From the NCBI RefSeq assembly GCF_900187355.1, contig NZ_LT906451.1:434501-498500 (forward strand): a stretch of DNA of 64,000 bases, read 5' to 3'. The notes beneath the pieces are model-generated. The model worked only from the letters and a program-made list of their open reading frames with translations, was not told the DNA's origin and made no database searches. The DNA comes from Legionella lansingensis (GTDB lineage Bacteria > Pseudomonadota > Gammaproteobacteria > Legionellales > Legionellaceae). Below, piece after piece: positions 56,933 to 64,000 of this stretch (positions within the stretch are counted from its first letter, which is position 1; each line of letters opens with the position of its first letter). The position numbers and the translations under genes were made by a program.

Positions 56933-58054
56933 CTAAGACAACCACTCAAGCGCTGAAATCGCTTTTCCACGATGTCTTACTTCGAAGTATAGTCCGTTTT
57001 GTTTGAGTCCGCCGCTATGGCCTACTGTGGCAACTTGCTCTCCCTGTAGAACACTGCTTCCCTTTGATTTAAATAAGGATTGATTGTGTGCGTATAGCGT
57101 CATAAAGCCTTGGCCATGATCAATGATTAATAAGAGTCCATAGCCATTCAACCAATCGCTAAACACGACTTTCCCAGGGTAGACGGCAGTGACTGGAGTT
57201 CCTTCAGCGGCAAAAAATGTCACGCCTTGATTCATTCGTTGGAAAGCGTTTCTTCCTCCCTGTATTGGTCTGGGTAATTTCCTACGCATCTGACTAAAAG
57301 GTCTTGTTGCCTGCATCTGGACACTTTGCACGGCTAAGGTTTTTAATAAATGAGTAAGGTTGGCCTTGTTTTGTTCGTATTCAGCTAACGTATGTTGTTT
57401 TGTTTGAATTTCACTATTTAATGATTGGATGACTGCAGTATGATAACGTTTACCGCGTTCTAGTTGTCTTTGATGGACACTAAGCTTGTACTGTAGCTCT
57501 TTTTGCTCGATGAGCTCTGTTTTTAATGCGTTTTGGTTTAAGGTAATATCGCGCTTGGTGGCATCGATTTGATCGATAATATGTTGTCTTGATTGAATCA
57601 CATATTGATAGAAGGTGAGTAAGCGGCTAACAGCATAAGGTTCGTCCTGATTGAGCAACCACTTAAGCGGTTGATATTCACCCATTTTATAACGTGTACG
57701 TACGTGTTCAGCAAGCAAGTGCTGCTGAGCAGCCAATTGTTTATTCAGCTCATTAAGTTTCTGTTCTAAAATATTAATTTTTTGCTGCTTTGATTGCATA
57801 TCTTTTTGAATCGTTTGTAATTGACGTATACCTTCCCCAATCTGTTTTTCAGTGCTGGCAAGTTCCGAATTCAGGATGCTGCGTTTATCATGGGCATGAG
57901 CCAAGGTCTGCTTCAGCTGATTGATTTGAACGTCCAATTTTCTCAGTTTGGTTTTGGTTTGCGTAATCGCTGTACTCTCAGCTCGTAACTCGGTGGTTAA
58001 GAGAACAAAGAGCGCGATCAGGCTAAAAAACTTCAAGATCGCGTGTAATATCAT
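56933..58054 (-). CDS. envC: EnvC-like murein hydrolase activator (LytM/M23 domain)
   Basis: A 373-residue periplasmic protein: signal peptide (FFSLIALFVLLTTELRA), a long coiled coil (residues about 30-240, rich in Gln, Lys and Leu), then a C-terminal LytM domain starting ATRPFSQMRRKLPRPIQGGR. The expected HxxxD and HxH zinc motifs of active M23 peptidases are not intact (GVTFFAAEGTPVTA; LYFEVRHRGKA), matching EnvC, which activates amidases instead of cutting peptidoglycan itself. Its start overlaps the gpmI stop by four bases. Confidence 0.9.
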   Translation of the reverse strand: MILHAILKFFSLIALFVLLTTELRAESTAITQTKTKLRKLDVQINQLKQTLAHAHDKRSILNSELASTEKQIGEGIRQLQTIQKDMQSKQQKINILEQKLNELNKQLAAQQHLLAEHVRTRYKMGEYQPLKWLLNQDEPYAVSRLLTFYQYVIQSRQHIIDQIDATKRDITLNQNALKTELIEQKELQYKLSVHQRQLERGKRYHTAVIQSLNSEIQTKQHTLAEYEQNKANLTHLLKTLAVQSVQMQATRPFSQMRRKLPRPIQGGRNAFQRMNQGVTFFAAEGTPVTAVYPGKVVFSDWLNGYGLLLIIDHGQGFMTLYAHNQSLFKSKGSSVLQGEQVATVGHSGGLKQNGLYFEVRHRGKAISALEWLS

Positions 58055-59589
58055 GGATTCTCTGCCAATAATGCAACGCCGGTCATTTCTTTAGGCTGCT
58101 CAATCCCTAATAAGGCCAGCATGGTTGGAGCAACATCAATCAAGCTCCCTGTTTCATGGGTGAAATACCAGTTGCCGCCAATAAAGAGTAGTGGCACAGG
58201 TTGAGATGTGTGGGCTGTATGTGCTTGGGAAGTTGACTCATCAAACATAGCCTCAGCATTCCCATGATCGGCTGTTATTAACATTGCCCCATTTTTTTCC
58301 AGAACAGCTTGCCCAATGTCATGCATGCATTTATCCAGGCACTCCACTGCTTTTACAGTGGCAGCAAAATCGCCAGTATGTCCTACCATATCAGCATTGG
58401 CATAATTGCAAATAATCACATCATAAGCATCGCTGCGAATGGCATCTACTAAAGCATGTGTCACTTCCGGCGCGCTCATCTCCGGCAGTAAATCATAGGT
58501 GGCTACCAGCGGAGATGGAATGAGGAGCCTGTCTTCGTTGGCAAAAACATGTTCTGAGCCGCCATTGAAGAAAAAGGTAACATGAGCATATTTCTCCGTC
58601 TCGGCGATACGCAATTGACTTAAATCAGCATTGGCAAGGACTTCCCCTAGCGTGTTGCGTAAGGTCATTGGTGGGAAAGCACATTCCGTTGCTAAATGTT
58701 TTGAATATCGAGTCATACTGACAAAATGTGCTAATAAAGGCTGTCTTGGACGGATGAACCCCTCAAACGATTCATTTAAAAAAGCTTGTGTCAACTGGCG
58801 CGCGCGGTCGGCACGAAAGTTGAAAAAGAAGATCGAATCTCCATCTTCAATGGGTCGACCTTGTCCAATGAGGGTAGGAGGAATAAATTCATCAAATTTT
58901 TTCTCCGCATAAAATGCATGAATCGCAGCTTCTGCAGTTTCAAAGTGAAAACTGTCTTGTCCTTCTGTTAGTAGGCGATAAACAGGTGCAATTCTTTCCC
59001 AACGTTGATCGCGGTCCATAGCAAAATAGCGTCCAGTGATAGAGTTTATTGTGCCTACAGGATGTTTGGCTAGTTCTTGATTGAGCTGTTTTAAACTGCG
59101 TAAGGCGCTTTGAGGTGGTGTGTCACGACCATCAAGAAATAAATGCAAACAAACGTTGCGAAACTCAACATGATGGCATAAAGCTAAAAAGGCAAATAGA
59201 TGCTTCTCATGGCTGTGAACGCCACCTGGAGAGAGTAAGCCCATAACATGTAAACATTTGCCTGCGCTTTTGACGTCTTCAATGAGCTTAAGCAGTACTG
59301 GATTTTTCTCATATTCACCACTGTTAATTGCGTCATTAATACGGGTGAAATCTTGTGGGATAACACGACCCGCTCCGATATGCATGTGTCCGACTTCTGA
59401 GTTTCCCATTTGTGCGTCGGGTAAGCCGACTTGCTGGCCTGAGGCCTCCAGTAAGATATGAGGATAGGTTGACCACCATTCATCCCATTGCGGAGTGTGT
59501 GCCAAAGCGATTGCATTATGAGCAATGTCTTTTCGATACCCCCAACCGTCAAGAATGATTAAAACAAGTGGTTTTTTTCTGTCCATCAA
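58051..59589 (-). CDS. gpmI: Cofactor-independent phosphoglycerate mutase
   Basis: Interconverts 3- and 2-phosphoglycerate using manganese. The alkaline phosphatase-superfamily start LVLIILDGWGYRKD, the catalytic serine in MGNSEVGHMHIGAGRV, and the metal-site sequences CNYANADMVGHTGD and ITADHGNAEAM are all present. The 512 residues match the family. It is the first gene of the leftward gpmI-envC pair, as in many gammaproteobacteria. Confidence 0.96.
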   Translation of the reverse strand: MMDRKKPLVLIILDGWGYRKDIAHNAIALAHTPQWDEWWSTYPHILLEASGQQVGLPDAQMGNSEVGHMHIGAGRVIPQDFTRINDAINSGEYEKNPVLLKLIEDVKSAGKCLHVMGLLSPGGVHSHEKHLFAFLALCHHVEFRNVCLHLFLDGRDTPPQSALRSLKQLNQELAKHPVGTINSITGRYFAMDRDQRWERIAPVYRLLTEGQDSFHFETAEAAIHAFYAEKKFDEFIPPTLIGQGRPIEDGDSIFFFNFRADRARQLTQAFLNESFEGFIRPRQPLLAHFVSMTRYSKHLATECAFPPMTLRNTLGEVLANADLSQLRIAETEKYAHVTFFFNGGSEHVFANEDRLLIPSPLVATYDLLPEMSAPEVTHALVDAIRSDAYDVIICNYANADMVGHTGDFAATVKAVECLDKCMHDIGQAVLEKNGAMLITADHGNAEAMFDESTSQAHTAHTSQPVPLLFIGGNWYFTHETGSLIDVAPTMLALLGIEQPKEMTGVALLAENP

Positions 59590-59766
59590 AATCTCATTTA
59601 AGAAAAAGGTGATTATATACTTGTTTTGATAGTTTATACTCGATCTCCAAGTATTTTTTGATTTGTCGAATTAGAAAGCTTGAAGATTGAGTACAGTGCA
59701 GTACTTAATATTTTGTTGCAAAGCGGTTAGACTATCACCCATTTTGTAAAAATCGGGTGAAATGGG

Positions 59767-60501
59767 TTGAATGATATATTACCTAAACACATTGCTATCA
59801 TAATGGATGGGAATGGACGTTGGGCACAAAATCGTGGATTGCTTAGAGTTGAAGGACATCGCGCTGGCGTTGAGACGGTAAAAACAGTGATTCGTTGTTG
59901 TTTGCAAACGCAAATACCCATATTGAGCTTGTTTGCTTTTAGTAGTGAAAATTGGTCGCGGCCGGAAAATGAAGTTGAATTTCTCATGCAGCTTTTTATA
60001 GAAGCTCTGGGTCATGAAGTGCAAGAATTGCATCAGCATGGTGTCTGTTTACGTTTTACTGGAGATAGAACAGGCTTATCACAAAAATTACAAGAACAGA
60101 TGCAGTCTGCAGAAAAACTTACGACGAATAATAATCGTTTAATTCTTAATGTTGTTGTCAACTATGGTGGTAAATGGGATATTGTTCAGGCGGTGAAAGC
60201 AATTGCGAAACAGGTTTGCGCAGGGCAATTAAAGCTCGAAGACATAGATGAATCGTTAATAGGGAATGCTCTTAGCACGCATGATTTGCCGGATCCTGAT
60301 TTGTTTATACGTACCAGTGGTGAGCAAAGAATCAGTAATTTTTTTCTTTGGCAATTAGCTTATACGGAACTGTATTTTACGGATATCCAGTGGCCTGATT
60401 TTACTGCCGAAGAATTTAAAAAAGCATTGACTAGTTTCAGCCTGCGAGAACGGCGTTACGGTAAAACATCCCAGCAATTAAATAAGGCAAAACATGTTTA
60501 G
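59767..60501 (+). CDS. uppS: Undecaprenyl diphosphate synthase
   Basis: Makes the C55 lipid carrier for peptidoglycan and O-antigen synthesis. The family signature [17 protein letters not shown] is at the N-terminus, with [14 protein letters not shown] and the C-terminal [20 protein letters not shown]. Translation appears to start at a TTG (59767), since no in-frame ATG precedes the signature. 244 residues. Its end overlaps cdsA by eight bases in the conserved uppS-cdsA-rseP-bamA order. Confidence 0.95.
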   Translation: MNDILPKHIAIIMDGNGRWAQNRGLLRVEGHRAGVETVKTVIRCCLQTQIPILSLFAFSSENWSRPENEVEFLMQLFIEALGHEVQELHQHGVCLRFTGDRTGLSQKLQEQMQSAEKLTTNNNRLILNVVVNYGGKWDIVQAVKAIAKQVCAGQLKLEDIDESLIGNALSTHDLPDPDLFIRTSGEQRISNFFLWQLAYTELYFTDIQWPDFTAEEFKKALTSFSLRERRYGKTSQQLNKAKHV

Positions 60502-61291
60502 ACAACGGCTTTTAACCACCTTAGTTTTAGTGCCTTTAGTTCTCTTGTTCCTTTACTATGCCACGAACCCGATATTTGCTAGTTTAATTTTAATTATACT
60601 TGTTGGTTGTGCACTTGAATGGTTACCGTTAGTTCCTCTACAGTCTTTGTGGATGAAATTTAGTTTTATTATCCTGATATTGGGTTTGACCTGGTTGGTG
60701 CAATATGGTTTTCTCTATTGGCTAATGGTTAATTTATTGCTCTGGGTTCTGATCTTGGTTGCTGTGCTGTTCTTCCCCAAATCGCAAGACGTATGGGGTT
60801 TCCGCTGGGTCGTTGTTGTGGCTGGTGTAATTGTATTACCTGTCTTTGCTCAAAGCATGATAAGCATTCATTATCTAAACCAAGGGAAGGCTTTAATCCT
60901 TTACTTTCTTCTTTTGATTTGGGCCGCTGATATAGGAGCTTATTTAATCGGCAGACAGTGGGGGCGTCATAAGCTTATACCTGCTGTAAGCCCCGGAAAG
61001 ACAATAGAAGGTTCTGTGGGTGGTCTTATGCTTTCTTTGTTCGTGTCGTTGGGAGGCTATTTTTATTTTCACCCTCAAGCGACTGTCAATTGGTTTGTTC
61101 TTGCTTTTGCTACGGCACTGATTTCCATACTGGGTGATTTATTTATTAGTATTCTTAAAAGAAGAGCTAAACTAAAAGATACCGGACATTTATTGCCTGG
61201 CCATGGGGGAGTCCTTGATCGCTTGGACAGTATGATTGCCGCCTCCCCTCTATTTTATTGTGGCTTACAATTTTGGGCACCTGGATTGTAA
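60494..61291 (+). CDS. cdsA: Phosphatidate cytidylyltransferase
   Basis: Makes CDP-diacylglycerol, the substrate of PssA (36771) and other phospholipid enzymes. A 265-residue integral membrane protein with many hydrophobic segments and the C-terminal signature: [34 protein letters not shown] and [10 protein letters not shown]. It overlaps uppS and ends one base before the rseP start. Confidence 0.95.
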   Translation: MFRQRLLTTLVLVPLVLLFLYYATNPIFASLILIILVGCALEWLPLVPLQSLWMKFSFIILILGLTWLVQYGFLYWLMVNLLLWVLILVAVLFFPKSQDVWGFRWVVVVAGVIVLPVFAQSMISIHYLNQGKALILYFLLLIWAADIGAYLIGRQWGRHKLIPAVSPGKTIEGSVGGLMLSLFVSLGGYFYFHPQATVNWFVLAFATALISILGDLFISILKRRAKLKDTGHLLPGHGGVLDRLDSMIAASPLFYCGLQFWAPGL

Positions 61292-61292
61292 T

Positions 61293-62648
61293 ATGCTTCT
61301 AACCTTATTTTATTTTTTTCTTGCCTTATTATTGCTAATTACCGTGCATGAGTACGGTCATTTTATCGTTGCTCGTTTGTGTGGTGTTAAAGTTCTACGT
61401 TTTTCTTTTGGCTTTGGAAAAGTGTTGGCTCGTTGGCATGATAAAAAGGGGACAGAGTATGCCTGGTCACTTTTTCCCTTGGGCGGCTACGTCAAGATGC
61501 TGGATGAGAATGAGGCCGAAGTTCCTGAAAATGAACGACATCTTGCATTCAACAATAAATCCGTTTGGGCCCGGATTGCCATTGTTGTCGCTGGACCGAT
61601 GTTTAATTTTCTTTTTGCTTTTCTCGCTTTGTGGTTAGTCTTGATCATTGGTATTTACTCTTTAGCGCCGATGATAGATAACGTTCGGGCTAATAGTATA
61701 GCCGCGATCGCAGGCTTGGAAGCAAAACAAGAAATCCTAAGTTTGAATAACAAAGAGGTAGCAAGCTGGCGTGATTTTCAATTTGCACTCATGCCTCTAC
61801 TTGGTAGCTCTGAAACAGTAACCATCACCGTTAAGTCACTTGCTAATGGTAAGGTCAAAGAATTGTCTTTGCCATTAGAGCATTGGACGTTGGACGCAAA
61901 TAATCCAGACCCTCTGGGTAGCTTGGGAATAGTCCCATTTATTCCTAGTGTTCCGCCGATTGTGGGAGAGGTAGTCGGAAATTCTCCAGCTCAAAAAGCC
62001 GGTTTGCGAACCGGGGATATTATTAAACACATAAATAACAAACCCTTGGATGATTGGTTTGAATTGGTAAATTATGTAAGACAACACCCTAATGAATCTT
62101 TGCTCTTATCGATTTCACGACAAGGAAGAGCCTATGACGTGCGAGTGCAAATCGGCGCAAAAGCTGGAGACAATAATGAGGAAGGTTTTCTAGGTGTTCG
62201 CTCACAAAAAGTTAACTGGCCTCCCCAATGGTTACGTCTTCAACGTCAGGGGCCAATCACTGCACTCGGCACAGCTTTTACACAAACCATTGATCTTACT
62301 GGGGCTACGTTCTCTTTAATTTGGCGTTTTGCTACTGGTAAACTGGGGTTAAAAAGCATCAGTGGTCCTGTTGGTATTGCTCAAGGGGCTGGAGAGTCGG
62401 GACGCAGTGGCTTGGCTTACTATTTATCATTTCTAGCTTTGGTTAGTATCAGTTTAGGAGTGTTAAACTTATTACCTATTCCTCTGCTGGATGGAGGACA
62501 TTTAATGTATTGTTTATTGGAAATTGTTAGAGGCGGCCAGCCACTTTCTGACGAAATGAAATCAGTGGGCATTTATTTAGGTTTAATTTTTTTAGTGGCA
62601 TTAACAATTTTGGCATTAAGTAATGATTTGGCGCGGTTGATCGGGTGA
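61293..62648 (+). CDS. rseP: Site-2 intramembrane zinc protease RseP
   Basis: Cleaves the anti-sigma factor in the envelope stress response. The zinc motif HEYGH is in the first membrane helix, two PDZ domains lie in the periplasmic part (second around NSPAQKAGLRTGDIIKHINN), and the C-terminal LLDGGHLMYCLLE supplies the third ligand. The ORF opens earlier, inside cdsA, but MLLTLFYFFLALLLL at 61293 is the natural start (451 residues). Confidence 0.95.
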   Translation: MLLTLFYFFLALLLLITVHEYGHFIVARLCGVKVLRFSFGFGKVLARWHDKKGTEYAWSLFPLGGYVKMLDENEAEVPENERHLAFNNKSVWARIAIVVAGPMFNFLFAFLALWLVLIIGIYSLAPMIDNVRANSIAAIAGLEAKQEILSLNNKEVASWRDFQFALMPLLGSSETVTITVKSLANGKVKELSLPLEHWTLDANNPDPLGSLGIVPFIPSVPPIVGEVVGNSPAQKAGLRTGDIIKHINNKPLDDWFELVNYVRQHPNESLLLSISRQGRAYDVRVQIGAKAGDNNEEGFLGVRSQKVNWPPQWLRLQRQGPITALGTAFTQTIDLTGATFSLIWRFATGKLGLKSISGPVGIAQGAGESGRSGLAYYLSFLALVSISLGVLNLLPIPLLDGGHLMYCLLEIVRGGQPLSDEMKSVGIYLGLIFLVALTILALSNDLARLIG

Positions 62649-62690
62649 AGAAGTAACTTCTTATAAGTTCGGCGCAAAAGATATTTTCAA

Positions 62691-62864
62691 AACCTTTGAA
62701 ATCCGATCTTCGAGTTTTGTTGCTTAACTTAGAGCATCGAATTACCGTGGCTTGACCACGGTATCCATAGTTCATGAAGAGCCGCTGGATGCCGTGGTCA
62801 AGCCACGGTAATTCGGTTTTTTGCTTCGTCAAATTACAAAACTAGAAGATCGATTTCAAAGGTT
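62691..62864. repeat. Nested palindromic element upstream of bamA
   Basis: Outer arms (62691-62720 and 62836-62864; AACCTTTGAAATC and onward) match in inverse with one indel and one change. Inside, 62738-62766 and 62787-62815 are inverted copies (28 of 29) of the CCGTGG-CTTGA-CCACGG unit. A palindrome within a palindrome, about 174 bp, in a 483-base gap after rseP. Beyond it the gap also holds a 12-codon ORF at 62913-62951 (MIKKLSILILFA, preceded by GAGG) that may be chance, and the bamA promoter candidate. Confidence 0.8.
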
Positions 62865-63030
62865 CTTAAAAGTACATATTGTTCGAACCTATTGAGAAAA
62901 CTAAGAGAGGATATGATTAAGAAACTTAGCATTTTGATTTTATTCGCATAGTTACTTTACATAAGGGTGAAAACACTATTTTTCCTATTCGATCTGGCCT
63001 AAAAATAACAAATTTTGATGGATGGATTTC

Positions 63031-63057
63031 TTGACAGGGTTAGTCAGTTCCTATAAA
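63031..63057 (+). promoter_or_regulatory. Candidate sigma-70 promoter for bamA
   Basis: A consensus TTGACA (63031-63036) and TATAAA (63052-63057) with a short 15-base spacer, about 75 bases before the bamA start. The spacing is suboptimal, and no sigma-E type GGAACTT element was seen. Confidence 0.4.
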
Positions 63058-63131
63058 AGGGGTGACAATTTATATTCTCGCTGGGATTTATTTCCAGAAT
63101 TTATTCCCGTGGTCCTGGACGTAAAATAATA

Positions 63132-64000
63132 ATGAAGAATGTCAGTAAAAAAATTGTATTGGGTGTTTGTTGTTCGACAATGTTAACTTGGTCTGTTTAT
63201 GCTCAGGCTGCAGAAGGGTTCATTGTTCGCGATATCAAAATTACTGGTTTACAACGCATTAGTACGGGTACGGTATTAAATTATCTACCCGTTCAAGTTG
63301 GTGAGGAAGTTAGTCCTGGCTCTACAGCTCAAATCATCAGAGCCTTATACGATACCGGCTTTTTCCAATCCGTGTCATTAGAACGACAAGGCAATACGTT
63401 AATTGTCAATGTTGTTGAGCGTGCAACGATTGGTTCAATCACAATGACGGGTAATAAAGAGCTCCCTGCTGACAGGCTTAAGGATTTGCTGAAGCAAATG
63501 GGACTGGTTAAAGGCAGGGTTTTTCAGCGTGCTTCTCTTGAACGTTTAGAAAATGAACTCAAACAAGCTTACAATGCCCGGGGCAAATATAATGCTCGTA
63601 TCGAAACAACAGTCACCCCTTTAACTGAAAATCGTGTGGCTATAACGATTAATATTTCTGAGGGCCGTGTTTCTCGTATTAAAGAAGTTAAATTCATTGG
63701 TAATCATGATTTTTCTAAACATGAATTAATGCAAGAGATGTCTTTAACAGAAAGCAACATCTTTACTTACTTCACAAAAAAGGATCAGTACTCGAAATCG
63801 GCGATGGATGCTTCTTTAGAAGCAATACGTTCATTTTATCTTGACCGTGGCTATTTGAAATTCAGGATCGTTTCCTCACAAGTATTATTGTCTCCTGATA
63901 AAAAAGATGTGTATATCAATATCCATCTGGATGAAGGACCACAATACCGTTTCTCAGGTTATAACGTGGTAGGGAAGACCGTTTTACCGAAAGAAAAAAT
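63132..64000 (+). CDS. bamA: Outer-membrane protein assembly factor BamA, N-terminal part (runs off the window)
   Basis: BamA is the core of the machine that inserts beta-barrel proteins into the outer membrane. Direct translation from the ATG at 63132 gives a signal peptide (VLGVCCSTMLTWSVYAQA) followed by POTRA domains: FIVRDIKITGLQRISTGTVL, FFQSVSLERQGNTLIVNVVE, ATIGSITMTGNKEL, RIKEVKFIGNHDFSKHEL and more. 289 codons are visible and the frame is still open at 64000; the barrel lies outside. It completes the uppS-cdsA-rseP-bamA order. Confidence 0.95.
   Translation, partial: MKNVSKKIVLGVCCSTMLTWSVYAQAAEGFIVRDIKITGLQRISTGTVLNYLPVQVGEEVSPGSTAQIIRALYDTGFFQSVSLERQGNTLIVNVVERATIGSITMTGNKELPADRLKDLLKQMGLVKGRVFQRASLERLENELKQAYNARGKYNARIETTVTPLTENRVAITINISEGRVSRIKEVKFIGNHDFSKHELMQEMSLTESNIFTYFTKKDQYSKSAMDASLEAIRSFYLDRGYLKFRIVSSQVLLSPDKKDVYINIHLDEGPQYRFSGYNVVGKTVLPKEK

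Noticed and set aside
62913..62951. 12-codon ORF MIKKLSILILFA before bamA
   Set aside because: It has GAGG nearby and looks like the start of a signal peptide, but it is too short to support as a gene; noted only in the repeat entry.

Overview
This window reads as chromosomal DNA of a Legionella species, probably not L. pneumophila itself. The call rests on a ProA/Msp-type secreted zinc metalloprotease, a Hel-type copper efflux operon, an IcmC/DotE-family Dot/Icm protein, an ankyrin protein between trmB and hflK (where L. pneumophila carries AnkC/LegA12), a wrecked SidE-like effector gene, and AT-rich gammaproteobacterial housekeeping genes. No rRNA, tRNA, CRISPR array, prophage or transposase gene was seen.

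Layout. 1-6.1 kb: start of rpsU (leaving the window), tsaD, plsY, hemW, nudE-mdh and a helical protein beside mdh that may be the MavF counterpart. 6.3-15.1 kb: a five-gene leftward metal efflux operon (copA-helC-helB-helA-small secreted protein). 15.2-18.4 kb: a small accessory block (CBS protein, membrane protein, YbdK-type ligase, MarR regulator). 18.4-23.1 kb: leftward aroQ-accB-accC-prmA-purH. 23.3-29.6 kb: epmC, a biotin-dependent carboxyltransferase, phaC, a charged unknown protein and a Sua5-type enzyme. 30-37.8 kb: proA, a hydrolase, an EEP nuclease-like protein, class I aldolase, ferredoxin reductase, the IcmC/DotE-family protein, pssA and ptsH. 37.9-45.6 kb: the rpoN-hpf-ptsN-ptsH group, interrupted twice by accessory DNA. 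45.9-64 kb: rpmB-rpmG, trmB, ankyrin protein, hflK-hflC, DUF2065 gene, purA, an alpha/beta hydrolase with an acidic repeated tail, a secreted adenosine deaminase, ctp, envC-gpmI, then uppS-cdsA-rseP and the start of bamA.

The most striking object is a decayed gene at 39567-42243. It encodes an R-STS-ExE mono-ADP-ribosyltransferase domain followed by a SidE-type phosphodiesterase domain, the reverse of the order in the known SidE family, plus a duplicated C-terminal module. It is broken by a frameshift in a run of seven A and by one in-frame TAA, yet all recognisable catalytic motifs survive. A second lead is the alpha/beta hydrolase at 52619-53656, whose acidic tail holds two copies of a W-x-x-hydrophobic motif resembling LC3-interacting regions.

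The window is also rich in short palindromic repeats of several families. One lies in frame inside helB, one element near 36.6 kb has a 10-bp target duplication, and a nested palindrome lies upstream of bamA. All functions are read from sequence motifs and recalled synteny; no database search was run.
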